Positions 1-8,102 of a DNA stretch of 25,631 nucleotides are shown here, piece by piece; position 1 is the stretch's first letter, and the number at the start of each line of letters is the position of its first letter. The notes under the pieces were generated by a model that saw nothing but the letters and a program-made list of their open reading frames with translations, ran no database searches and had not been told where the DNA came from. The DNA is from DATHTK01 sp035463295 (GTDB lineage Bacteria; Actinomycetota; Rubrobacteria; Rubrobacterales; Rubrobacteraceae). The DNA lies in assembly GCA_035463295.1 (NCBI GenBank), contig DATHTK010000066.1:1-25631 (forward strand), in the 5' to 3' direction. Made by a program: the position numbers and the translations under genes.

Positions 1-615
1 CTGCCGCCCGAGATTCCTCAGAGGGTCTGGGAGTACATCGAGAGCCTCGAGGCACACTTCCAGCGCGACTTCGTAGATTTGATCGAGGGAAACGAGATCT
101 TCATCGCCCGCACGCGGGACGTCGGCAAGATGGACCCGCTGCAGGCCGTCGAGATGGGCCTCACCGGGCCGCCGCTGCGCTGCACCGGCGTCGACTTCGA
201 TATCCGGCGCGACTACCCCTACAGCGTCTACCCCGAGCTGGACTTCGACGTGATCACGGACGCGGGGGGCGACGTCGAGGCGTCGTACCGGATAAGGATC
301 GGGGAGTGCTTGCAGAGCATAAGGCTCATCAAGCAGTGCCTGGAGAAGATGCCCGAGGGCGAGGTCATGGCGGATATGGGCCGCAGGATCCGGCCGCCCG
401 AGGGCGAGGGCTTCGGGCGGATCGAGGCCCCGAGGGGCGAGTTCGCGGTGCACGTCGTCTCCGACGGCTCCGACACGCCCTACCGGGTCCACTACCGCGA
501 CCCGAGCTTCGTGAACATGCAGCTCCTGCAGGAGGTGGTGCCGGGCCATTATCTGCCGGACATCATGCCGATCATGGGCCTCGTCGACCCCGTCTCCGGC
601 GGGTGGGACAAGTAG
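1..615 (+). CDS. nuoD: NADH-quinone oxidoreductase subunit D, 3' part (5' end outside window)
   Basis: The reading frame is open from base 1 to the TAG at 613-615, giving the last 204 residues of the roughly 400-residue 49-kDa subunit of complex I. NuoD lies in the cytoplasmic arm beside the quinone site and is related to the large subunit of [NiFe] hydrogenases. Recognisable stretches are ARTRDVG, the GPPLRCTGVDFDIRRDYPY segment, EAPRGEF, and the ending PSFVNMQLL...GHYLPDIMPIMGLVDP, matching the usual end of the family with a slightly altered tail (SGGWDK). nuoH starts on the next base after the stop, so the two are surely co-transcribed. The start codon and N-terminal domain cannot be judged from this window. 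Confidence 0.96.
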   Translation: MPPEIPQRVWEYIESLEAHFQRDFVDLIEGNEIFIARTRDVGKMDPLQAVEMGLTGPPLRCTGVDFDIRRDYPYSVYPELDFDVITDAGGDVEASYRIRIGECLQSIRLIKQCLEKMPEGEVMADMGRRIRPPEGEGFGRIEAPRGEFAVHVVSDGSDTPYRVHYRDPSFVNMQLLQEVVPGHYLPDIMPIMGLVDPVSGGWDK

Positions 616-1623
616 ATGGTGCAGACGGCGCTCGATGTGCTCGAGCAGGAGCCGATTCGGTTCCTCGTCACCTTCGGCGCGATCCTCTTTCTCGTGTTGA
701 ACCTCGCCGCCGTCCTGACGATGGCGGAGCGGAAGGTGTCGGGCTACATCCAGCTCCGCTACGGCCCGAACCGCGTGGGTCCCAGAGGGCTCCTGCAGCC
801 CGCGGCGGACGTCTTCAAGCTCTTTACCAAGGAGAACGTCCATCCGGGGCGCTCGGACCTCTGGGTCTTTCTCGGCGCCCCGATAGCGATGTTCATACCG
901 GCGGCGGCCATCTGGCTCGTCGTGCCGTTCGCGCCCGGCGCCGTGGTCGCGGACCTGAACGTCGCCATACTGTTCTTTATAGCGCTAACGTCCATCGGGG
1001 CTCTGGGGGTCGTCATGGCGGGCTACGGGAGCCGCTCGACGTTCTCGCTTCTGGGCGCTTTGCGAGGAGCGGCGCAGATGATCTCCTACGAGGTGCCGCT
1101 CATCCTGAGCCTGCTGGGCGTCGTCATGCTCACCGGGAGCCTCTCGCTCGTCGACGTCGTCGGCGCGCAGGGCGGGGGCTTCTGGAACTGGTACGTCTGG
1201 CCGCAGTTCCCGATGTTCATCGCCTTCTACGTCGCGGGGCTCGCGGAGGTCAAGCGGGTCCCGTTCGACTTGCCGGAGGGGGAGAGCGAGATCGTCGGCG
1301 GGTTCATGGTCGAGTACTCGGGGATGACCTGGGCGCTCATCCAGGCCGCCGAGTTCGCCTCGATGGCGTTGATGAGCGCCGTCGCGACGACGCTCTTTCT
1401 CGGTGGCTGGCAACCGCCGCTCCCGTTCCTCGACCTGGGGGCCTTCAACTGGTTCTGGTTCGGCCTCAAGACGGCGCTCATCATCTTTACCTTCCAGTGG
1501 ATCAGGTGGTCCCTCCCCCGTTTGCGGATGGACCAGCTCATGGACCTCGGCTGGAAGGTCCTCGTACCCATTACTCTCGTCTGGCTGTACGTCACGGCCG
1601 GCGTGATGCTGTTGATCGCATAA
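616..1623 (+). CDS. nuoH: NADH-quinone oxidoreductase subunit H
   Basis: Predicted product is 335 residues, the normal length for NuoH (ND1), the membrane subunit that forms the quinone chamber with NuoB and NuoD and joins the redox arm to the proton-pumping arm. Signature stretches are MAERKVSGYIQLRYGPNRVG near residues 37-56 and VKRVPFDLPEGESEIVGGF, followed by MVEYSGMTWALIQAAEFASM. About eight hydrophobic segments are visible. The ATG abuts the nuoD stop with no gap, so translation is probably coupled. Having nuoH directly after nuoD, without nuoE, F and G, is the main oddity of this operon. Confidence 0.97.
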   Translation: MVQTALDVLEQEPIRFLVTFGAILFLVLNLAAVLTMAERKVSGYIQLRYGPNRVGPRGLLQPAADVFKLFTKENVHPGRSDLWVFLGAPIAMFIPAAAIWLVVPFAPGAVVADLNVAILFFIALTSIGALGVVMAGYGSRSTFSLLGALRGAAQMISYEVPLILSLLGVVMLTGSLSLVDVVGAQGGGFWNWYVWPQFPMFIAFYVAGLAEVKRVPFDLPEGESEIVGGFMVEYSGMTWALIQAAEFASMALMSAVATTLFLGGWQPPLPFLDLGAFNWFWFGLKTALIIFTFQWIRWSLPRLRMDQLMDLGWKVLVPITLVWLYVTAGVMLLIA

Positions 1624-1634
1624 GGAGAGCCGCT

Positions 1635-2144
1635 ATGCCGCAGGTAGGACAGGGAATGCTGAAGGGGATGGGGGTGACCCTCAGGCACCTCTTCGGTCAG
1701 AAGATCACGCGTCAGTACCCGGAGTACAAGCGCGAGCTGCCGGAGCGCAGCCGCGGGATGCTGACGGTGGACATGGATCGCTGCATCGCGTGTCTGCAGT
1801 GCATGCGCATCTGCCCCGACCATTGCATCTCGATCGAGCAGGAGAAGCGCGACGCGGACGGCTCCGGCAAGGCGAAGCCCTACGCGGTCGGGTTCGTGAT
1901 CGACGACTCGCGGTGTATGTACTGCTCGCTGTGCGTCGAGGTCTGCCCGGTCAACTGCATCTACCACACCGAGGAGTTCGAGGCCCAGGCGTACAACCGC
2001 CTGGAGCTCGCCCGCCAGTTCGGCGAGCGTCCCGTCGATCCGACCATAGACCCGAAGCCCGCCGTCAAGAAGAAGAAAAAACCTACTGGGAAAAAGGCCC
2101 CCAAGACCGTAGAGCATCCCAGAACCGGAGACGAAGCGGCTTGA
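1635..2144 (+). CDS. nuoI: NADH-quinone oxidoreductase subunit I (two 4Fe-4S clusters)
   Basis: This 169-residue ferredoxin-like subunit carries clusters N6a and N6b, which pass electrons towards NuoB. The first CxxCxxCxxxCP motif is at C50, C53, C56 and C60, and the second at C94, C97, C100 and C104. An additional cysteine follows each motif (C64, C108). The ATG at 1635 has a GGAGAG Shine-Dalgarno 11 bases after the nuoH stop; the frame stays open upstream, but that part is a shadow of nuoD and nuoH. The C-terminus is a lysine-rich, proline-containing tail (about residues 135-169) that looks disordered and is longer than in many homologues. The nuoJ start overlaps the TGA. Confidence 0.97.
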   Translation: MPQVGQGMLKGMGVTLRHLFGQKITRQYPEYKRELPERSRGMLTVDMDRCIACLQCMRICPDHCISIEQEKRDADGSGKAKPYAVGFVIDDSRCMYCSLCVEVCPVNCIYHTEEFEAQAYNRLELARQFGERPVDPTIDPKPAVKKKKKPTGKKAPKTVEHPRTGDEAA

Positions 2145-2677
2145 CGGTCGCGTTTGCCTTTCTAGCCGGAATGACCCTCGTCTCGGCGCTCGGGGTTGTG
2201 CTCAGCCGCAGCGTCGTGCACTCGGCACTCTTTATGTCGGGGTCTTTCCTCGGCATCGCGGGATTCTTCGTGATGCTCAACGCGCCGGCGCTCGCGGCGT
2301 TCCAGGTGCTCATCTACGTGGGGGCGGTGACGGTGGTGATCCTCTTCGGGATCATGTTCACCCAGCGGCCGCAGGCCAGGAGATACCGCACGATCCTCAA
2401 CCGCCAGCAGTGGGCGGGGTTCCTCGTCGCCGCCGGCGTCGGGGCGTTTCTCTCCTACGTGCTGTTGACCGAGGATTGGGGCTTGACGAGCCCCGGTAAC
2501 GGGCCGCGCAGCGTGGCCGATTTCGGGCGCGGCCTCCTCGGCGTCAGCGAGGGAGCGGAGATCTTCGCCCTGCTCTTTCAGGTCGTCGCGGTGCTCCTGC
2601 TCGTCGGCATGATCGCCGCGATCGTCGTGAGCCGCCGGAAGACCGGCGAGGGAGTAGACCGGGGGGTGGAGGAGTAG
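2141..2677 (+). CDS. nuoJ: NADH-quinone oxidoreductase subunit J
   Basis: Membrane subunit J (ND6 type), 178 residues, five hydrophobic segments. Typical sequence is SALGVVLSRSVVHSALFM followed by FQVLIYVGAVTVVILFGIMF, the region containing the pi-bulge helix thought to couple quinone reduction to pumping. I chose the TTG at 2141, which overlaps the nuoI stop by 4 bases (TTGA) and has a GGAG about 10 bases upstream. The next methionine (2171) would delete the start of the first membrane helix. The gene overlaps nuoK by one base. Confidence 0.93.
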   Translation: MTVAFAFLAGMTLVSALGVVLSRSVVHSALFMSGSFLGIAGFFVMLNAPALAAFQVLIYVGAVTVVILFGIMFTQRPQARRYRTILNRQQWAGFLVAAGVGAFLSYVLLTEDWGLTSPGNGPRSVADFGRGLLGVSEGAEIFALLFQVVAVLLLVGMIAAIVVSRRKTGEGVDRGVEE

Positions 2678-3027
2678 TGCCGCCGCAGGCGCAGCAGATT
2701 CTCGATGCACTCGTCGCCTCCCCGCCGCTCGAGGCGTACCTCGTGGTCGGCGCGATCATGTTCGCAATCGGGGCGTGGGGGGCCCTGGTGAGGCGCAACG
2801 CGGTCGTGATCTTTATGTGCGTGGAGCTGATGATCAACGCCGTCAACCTGACCCTCGTGGCCTTCGCCGACTTTCTTCCGGGCGCCGGGGGGTTGGGGGC
2901 GAGCTACGCGGCCGTGGTGATCGCGATAGCGGCCGCCGAGATCGCGGTCGGCCTCGCGATAGTCCTGGCCGTCTTCCGCTCGCGCCGGACCGTGAACGTG
3001 GACGAAGTCAACATGATGAAGGGCTAG
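2677..3027 (+). CDS. nuoK: NADH-quinone oxidoreductase subunit K
   Basis: Membrane subunit K (ND4L type), 116 residues with three helices. The two intramembrane glutamates needed for proton movement are present as E50 (MCVELMINAVNL) and E88 (AAAEIAVGLAIVL). The GTG start shares its first base with the nuoJ stop and follows a strong GGTGGAGGAG ribosome site. The N-terminus is about 15 residues longer than the short E. coli protein, which is common outside proteobacteria. Confidence 0.95.
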   Translation: MPPQAQQILDALVASPPLEAYLVVGAIMFAIGAWGALVRRNAVVIFMCVELMINAVNLTLVAFADFLPGAGGLGASYAAVVIAIAAAEIAVGLAIVLAVFRSRRTVNVDEVNMMKG

Positions 3028-3045
3028 AAAGGTGGCCGCCTAGAG

Positions 3046-5031
3046 ATGCAGTCCGTCGGCCAACAACTGATAATCACGGCCATCCCGGCGCTGCCGGCGC
3101 TGGTCTTCGTCGTGCTCACCCTCTTCGGGCGTCTCCTGAGGGAGAACGCTCAGTACGTCGCGATCCTCGGGGTCACGATCTCGCTGGTCTTCTCCGCCTT
3201 CGCCCTGCTCTGGGTGGCCGGCATCATCCCCGGCGGCGGGCAGCCGATCGAGTTCTCGGTGACCTGGATCGACCTCGGCGAGGGCGGGTCTTTCTCGATG
3301 GGCGTCTATATCGACTCTCTAGCGGCGGTAATGCTGGTCGTGGTGTGCTTCGTGAGCCTCATGATCCAGCTCTACTCCGGCGGGTTTATGGAGGGGGACT
3401 CCCGCTTCGCCTGGTACTACGCCGTCCTGAACCTCTTTACCGCCTCGATGCTCGGGCTCGTCGTGGCCCCGAACTTCATCGAGCTCTACATCTTCTGGGA
3501 GCTGGTCGGCCTTTGCTCGTACCTCCTGATCGGGCACTGGTACGAGAAGCCCTCGGCGCGCGACGCCGCCCAGAAGGCATTCATCGTCACGCGCATCGGC
3601 GACGCGGCGCTGTTCGTCGGGATCATCATCTTCTGGCGCTCGACGGGTACGACCACCTTCGAGGGGATCTCGCAGGCCGCCCAGGCCGGGTTTATCGGTG
3701 GCTCGCTGCTTACGGCGGCGGTCGTGCTGGTCTTCGTCGGCGCCATCGGTAAGAGCGCGCAGTTCCCGCTGCACGTGTGGTTGCCGGACGCGATGGAGGG
3801 CCCGACCCCGGTCTCGGCCCTGATCCACGCCGCCACGATGGTCGCCGCGGGCGTGTACCTGGTAGCTCGTACCTACGACATCTTCGTCCAGAGCGAAGGG
3901 GCGATGCTCACCGTCGCCTACATCGGCGGCTTTACGGCGCTCATGGCCGCGACGATGGCGCTCGTGAAAAAGGACATCAAGCGCGTCGTCGCCTACTCGA
4001 CGGTCTCGCAGCTCGGGTACATGATGCTGGCGTTGGGGATCGGCTCCTACACGGCGGGCATCTTTCACCTCTACAACCACGCCTTCTTCAAGGCGCTCCT
4101 CTTCTTGTGCGCGGGCAGCATCATCTACGCGATGGACAGCTACAACCTCTTCGAGATGGGGGGGCTGAGGCGCCGGATGCCGGTCACCTTCTGGGCAATG
4201 GTGATCGCGGGTCTCTCGCTCGCCGGGATCTTCCCCCTGGCCGGCTTCTGGTCGAAGGACGCGATCATCGCTTCTGCCTACGAGGAGCACTACTACGTCC
4301 TCTTCGCGATGGCGCTCCTGACCGTCTTCCTCACGGCCTTCTACATCTTCCGCGCTATCTTCCTCGCCTTCACCGGCGAGCCGCGCACCGAGGGCGCACG
4401 AGCGGCCGTCGAATCACCCGGGATCATGACGGGCCCGATGGTCTTGCTCGCCATTCTCTCGGTCGCGAGCGGTTGGGTCGGCATCCCGGAGGGCTTTGGA
4501 CTCCCGATAAGGGACTACTTCGCCAGCTTCGTCACGCCGAGCGGGTTCGCCAGGGAGACGCTGGACATCCACGCGCACGCTTTCAGCTTTACTTTCGCCA
4601 CCGCGTCGGTCCTCGTCGGCGGTGCCGGGATAGCGCTCGCCTATCTCCTCTACGTCCAGAAGCCCGAGCGGGCGGCCGCGCTCGCGACGCGTTTCTCGGG
4701 ACTTCACACCTTCCTGGACAAGGGGTGGTACTTCGACGCGCTCTACGGCGCGACGGTCGTCCGGGCGGCGCTGTGGCTCGGGCGTTTTACGGGCGCCTTC
4801 GACCGGCGGGTCCTCGTGGGCGGGCTCACGGGGGGCGTCGGGCGCGGCGTCTCGTGGACGGGTGATCTGCTCCGGAGGCTCCAGACCGGCGGGGTGCAGA
4901 ACTACGTGCTCTTTATCCTTGTCGGCGTGCTGGCCCTCGGTGTCATCGTCGGGGCGCAGTACGCGTTCCTCGTCGTCGCCCTGATCGCGCTCATCACGGC
5001 GATGGCCTTCGCGGTGGGGGCGCGCCTGTGA
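3046..5031 (+). CDS. nuoL: NADH-quinone oxidoreductase subunit L
   Basis: Distal antiporter-like proton-pumping subunit, 661 residues, the usual size, including the C-terminal lateral helix region that braces the membrane arm. Key residues are visible: E152 in FWELVGLCSYLLIGHWYEK, K236 in GAIGKSAQFPLHVWLPDAME, H261 in ALIHAATM, and the conserved KRVVAYSTVSQLGYM. The ATG has AGGTGG about 10 bases upstream. The 18-base gap to nuoK is the largest within the operon, and the 3' end overlaps nuoM by 4 bases. Confidence 0.97.
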   Translation: MQSVGQQLIITAIPALPALVFVVLTLFGRLLRENAQYVAILGVTISLVFSAFALLWVAGIIPGGGQPIEFSVTWIDLGEGGSFSMGVYIDSLAAVMLVVVCFVSLMIQLYSGGFMEGDSRFAWYYAVLNLFTASMLGLVVAPNFIELYIFWELVGLCSYLLIGHWYEKPSARDAAQKAFIVTRIGDAALFVGIIIFWRSTGTTTFEGISQAAQAGFIGGSLLTAAVVLVFVGAIGKSAQFPLHVWLPDAMEGPTPVSALIHAATMVAAGVYLVARTYDIFVQSEGAMLTVAYIGGFTALMAATMALVKKDIKRVVAYSTVSQLGYMMLALGIGSYTAGIFHLYNHAFFKALLFLCAGSIIYAMDSYNLFEMGGLRRRMPVTFWAMVIAGLSLAGIFPLAGFWSKDAIIASAYEEHYYVLFAMALLTVFLTAFYIFRAIFLAFTGEPRTEGARAAVESPGIMTGPMVLLAILSVASGWVGIPEGFGLPIRDYFASFVTPSGFARETLDIHAHAFSFTFATASVLVGGAGIALAYLLYVQKPERAAALATRFSGLHTFLDKGWYFDALYGATVVRAALWLGRFTGAFDRRVLVGGLTGGVGRGVSWTGDLLRRLQTGGVQNYVLFILVGVLALGVIVGAQYAFLVVALIALITAMAFAVGARL

Positions 5032-6482
5032 TCACCACGGTAACCATCTTCATCCCGCTGCTGGGCGCCATCCTGATGCTGCTCGTATCCGATGACGCGC
5101 GTACCCTGCGCTACACCGCTCTGGGCGTGGCCGCCTTCCCGCTCCTGCTCGCGCTCTACGTCTACTTCGCCTACCGGACGAACCTGGAGGCGGCGGCGCT
5201 GACCCAGGACTTCACCTGGATAGGGGCGCTGAACGTCGGCTACCGCGTCGGGCTCGATGGCCTCGGCTTCGGGATGTTCTTTCTCACGGCGCTGTTGACG
5301 GTGATCGCGGTCCTGGCTTCGTGGGATATAAGGGAGAACCTCAAGCAGTACCTCGCCATCCTGTTCATAGCAGAGGTGGGGATGCTCGGGGTCTTCGCGG
5401 CGCAGGACCTGATCCTCTTCTACGTTTTCTTCGAGATCACGCTGATCCCGATGTACCTTCTGGTCGGCATCTGGGGCGATGAAAACCGGCGCCCCGCCGC
5501 GGTGAAGTTCTTTATCTACACCTTTCTCGGGAGCACGGTGATGCTCGCGGGGTTCCTCGCCTTCGGCATCCTGGCGGGCACCTATTCGATCGCGGAGCTC
5601 TCGGGCGGGGGCGGTCTCTCGCGCACCGCTCAGGTCGCGGTCGCGGCCCCGATCCTCTTCGGGCTCCTGGTGAAGGTGCCGGCGGTCCCGCTGCACGGCT
5701 GGCTCCTGGACGTCTACGTCTCTAGTCCGACGAGCACGAACGTGGTGCTCTCGGGCGTGCTCCCGAAGCTCGGCACCTACGGCCTGATCAAGATAGCCCT
5801 TCCGCTGCTGCCGCAGGGCGTGGCGCCCTTTCTGGGGTTGGTGGCCGCGCTCGGGGTGGTAAACATCATCTACGGCGCCTTCGTGGCGTTCCTGCAACCG
5901 GACCTGAAGGCGCTCGTGGCGTACTCCTCGATCGCCACCCTGGGCTTCATACTCCTCGGGGCGGCCTCGGGGAACGCCGTCGGCCTGAACGGGGCGGTCC
6001 TGCAGCAGGTCACCCACGGGCTCTACTCGGCGCTGCTCTTCGTGCTGGTCGGCATCATCGCGGCCCGCACCGGCACGCGCCGGATCCGGGATCTCGGCGG
6101 CCTCGCCGCCCGCATGCCGTGGGCTGGCGGCCTGCTGGCCCTCGGCGCTCTGGCGGCGATGGGCCTCCCGGGCCTCGCCGTCTTCGTCTCCGAGTTCATG
6201 AGCATCATGGGTGGCTACACGGCCTTCCCGGTTCAGGGGGCGCTGGCCGCTCTGGGCATCGTGCTCTCGGCGATGTATCTGCTCTACATGCTCGCCCGGA
6301 CCATCTTCGGACCTCTAGGGCGCCCGAGCTATGAGGCGGCCACCGACGCCGGTCCCATAGAGATGGCGGCGGTGGTGCCGCTGGCGTTCCTGCTCGTTCT
6401 TCTCGGCATCCTTCCAGGGTTGCTCATAGCGGTCCAGCGACCGGCGGTGCAGGCCGTCGTCTCCGCGATAGGGGGTAGCTAG
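5028..6482 (+). CDS. nuoM: NADH-quinone oxidoreductase subunit M
   Basis: Antiporter-like proton-pumping subunit M (ND4 type), 484 residues. E136 lies in FFEITLIPMYLLVGIWG and the channel lysine is K216 in LLVKVPAVPLHGWL. The proton-channel segment reads LDVYVSSPTSTNVVLSGV where many homologues have PDAHVEAPTAGSV, so it is a divergent NuoM, but the charged residues are kept. The GTG start overlaps the nuoL stop (GTGA). The next gene, nuoN, overlaps by one base. Confidence 0.96.
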   Translation: MITTVTIFIPLLGAILMLLVSDDARTLRYTALGVAAFPLLLALYVYFAYRTNLEAAALTQDFTWIGALNVGYRVGLDGLGFGMFFLTALLTVIAVLASWDIRENLKQYLAILFIAEVGMLGVFAAQDLILFYVFFEITLIPMYLLVGIWGDENRRPAAVKFFIYTFLGSTVMLAGFLAFGILAGTYSIAELSGGGGLSRTAQVAVAAPILFGLLVKVPAVPLHGWLLDVYVSSPTSTNVVLSGVLPKLGTYGLIKIALPLLPQGVAPFLGLVAALGVVNIIYGAFVAFLQPDLKALVAYSSIATLGFILLGAASGNAVGLNGAVLQQVTHGLYSALLFVLVGIIAARTGTRRIRDLGGLAARMPWAGGLLALGALAAMGLPGLAVFVSEFMSIMGGYTAFPVQGALAALGIVLSAMYLLYMLARTIFGPLGRPSYEAATDAGPIEMAAVVPLAFLLVLLGILPGLLIAVQRPAVQAVVSAIGGS

Positions 6483-7921
6483 TGACGACCATTACGGGAG
6501 CAACCTTCGTCGGGCTCCTTCCGGCACTGGTCTCGACGGCGTTCGTGATCGTGGTCCTCATGGTCGGGGTCTTCGCGACGCGCAGCGTGGGGCTCGTGGC
6601 GGGGCTCGCAGCCCTCGGCTCCCTCGCCGTCGCCGGGAGCGCGATCGTGCTCCTCGCGACGGGCTTTTCGGGGACCTTCTTCGGTGGCAGCTACGTCGTG
6701 GACAACTTCGCGCTCTACTTCGACGTTATCGTCGGGACCTCTGCGTTCTTCGCCGTTCTCGCCGCCGCCCGCTGGTCGGGAGTTACCGGCGACGCCCCCG
6801 AGTACCTGACCCTCATCCTCTCCGTCGTCGTCGGCTCGGTGCTCCTCGTCTCGATGCGCGACCTCTTCGGCATCTTCCTCGCGGTCGAGCTCGCGACCAT
6901 ACCCTCCTACGCGATGGTCGCCTTCGACCGGAGCCGGCGCGAGAGCGCCGAGGGCGGGATGAAGTATCTGCTCACCGGCGTGATCGCCTCCTCCGTCCTG
7001 CTCTACGGGATCGTCCTGATCTACGGCGTGAGCGGTTCGGCGGAGCTCTCGGAGGTGGCGAGAGCCTTCTCCGGTCAGCTCTCCCCGGTCGCCGTTCTCG
7101 GCCTCGTCCTTATGATCTCCGGGTTCGCCTTCAAGGTCTCGGCGGCACCGTTCCACTTCTGGACCCCCGACGCCTACCAGGGCGCGCCCACGAGCGCGGC
7201 AGCCTTCCTCTCGGTCGGCCCGAAGGCGGCCTTCTTCGCCGTCCTCCTTCGTATTCTCCTGGAGGGAATGCCGGACGCTGCCCCTACCTGGACTTCGGTG
7301 ATGGCATTCCTCGCCATAATCACGATGTTCGTCGGAAACCTCTTCGCTCTCAGACAACGAAACGTCCGCAGGATGCTCGCCTACAGCTCCGTCGCGCACT
7401 CCGGGTACATCCTCGCGGCGTTCGCGGCGCTTCAGGGGAACGCCGTGCCGACGGCCGTCGAGGCCGTCCTGATCTACACCGCCGCCTACGCCCTGATGAA
7501 CCTCGGGGCGTTCCTCGTGATAGACCTCGTCGGGGAGGAGACGAAGAGCTTTAACGGCCTCTTCCGTACGCGCCCGGCCCTGGCCGCCGCTATGGGCGCC
7601 TTTATGGCGGCGCTCGTCGGCATCCCACCTTTCTCAGGCTTCTTCGGCAAGGCGTGGGTAATACTCGCCGGCGCGCAGTCCGGCTCCGTGCTCGTCTACG
7701 TCGTCGTGGGCGCGGTCGTGGTCAACAGCGTCCTCTCCGTCCCGTATTACTTCGGCATCATCCGCAACATGTTCTTCGAGGAGCCGACGCGCGAAGCGGT
7801 TGCCCCGAAGGCCTCGGGCGCCGTCAGGTTCGCGGTCTACGCGCTCGCCGTCGGGACGACCCTCTTCATTTTCTTCGTCGGGCCGCTCTCGGCACTCGCT
7901 CGCGCCTCCGGTCTGCTCTAG
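6482..7921 (+). CDS. nuoN: NADH-quinone oxidoreductase subunit N
   Basis: Antiporter-like proton-pumping subunit N (ND2 type), 479 residues, last gene of the operon. Conserved charges are E136 in AVELATIPSYAMVAFDR and K218 in FAFKVSAAPFHFWTPDAYQG, followed by APTSAAAFLSVGPKAAFF. Fourteen or so hydrophobic segments can be counted. The GTG shares a base with the nuoM TAG. No U-tract terminator is visible in the 180 bases after it; only short inverted repeats such as CGAAG-G-CTTCG near 7950. Confidence 0.96.
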   Translation: MTTITGATFVGLLPALVSTAFVIVVLMVGVFATRSVGLVAGLAALGSLAVAGSAIVLLATGFSGTFFGGSYVVDNFALYFDVIVGTSAFFAVLAAARWSGVTGDAPEYLTLILSVVVGSVLLVSMRDLFGIFLAVELATIPSYAMVAFDRSRRESAEGGMKYLLTGVIASSVLLYGIVLIYGVSGSAELSEVARAFSGQLSPVAVLGLVLMISGFAFKVSAAPFHFWTPDAYQGAPTSAAAFLSVGPKAAFFAVLLRILLEGMPDAAPTWTSVMAFLAIITMFVGNLFALRQRNVRRMLAYSSVAHSGYILAAFAALQGNAVPTAVEAVLIYTAAYALMNLGAFLVIDLVGEETKSFNGLFRTRPALAAAMGAFMAALVGIPPFSGFFGKAWVILAGAQSGSVLVYVVVGAVVVNSVLSVPYYFGIIRNMFFEEPTREAVAPKASGAVRFAVYALAVGTTLFIFFVGPLSALARASGLL

Positions 7922-8060
7922 CCGGAGAGGTAAAGCCCACGTGTTCGAAGGCTTCGCCTGCCATGCGCGGGCCTCGCCTTCCACCTTCGCCCGAGGGTGT
8001 ATCCCTTCGAAAAGCCGACTCTACCGGATCTCGCATGTATACAATAATTCGCCTCGATTT

Positions 8061-8074
8061 CCCCTGGTCAGGGG
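8061..8074. repeat. Inverted repeat over the -35 region of the nucleotidyltransferase gene
   Basis: CCCCTG-GT-CAGGGG is a perfect 6+6 base inverted repeat with a two-base centre. It covers the candidate -35 hexamer (8065-8070), the position expected for a repressor site. With a two-base centre it is a better DNA operator than an RNA hairpin. No regulator is implicated by the neighbours. Confidence 0.3.
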
Positions 8075-8093
8075 CGCGGGTGTAGTGTAAGGT
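8065..8093 (+). promoter_or_regulatory. Candidate promoter for the nucleotidyltransferase gene
   Basis: TGGTCA (8065-8070, 4/6 match to TTGACA) and TAAGGT (8088-8093, TAnnnT type as common in actinobacteria) are separated by exactly 17 bases. The predicted transcript start near 8100 is only about 3 bases before the ATG at 8103, so the mRNA would be leaderless or nearly so. A rival -10, TACAAT at 8040-8045, lacks a good -35. Confidence 0.4.
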
Positions 8094-8102
8094 ACGGTTC
8101 CT

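Noticed and set aside
306..1634. Long open frame running into nuoI from upstream
   Set aside because: It overlaps nuoD and nuoH in another frame, gives an arginine- and alanine-rich nonsense product, and nuoI has a clear ATG with a ribosome site at 1635.
7922..8060. Short inverted repeats after nuoN considered as a terminator
   Set aside because: Stems are 5 bp or less with no T-run; too weak to call.
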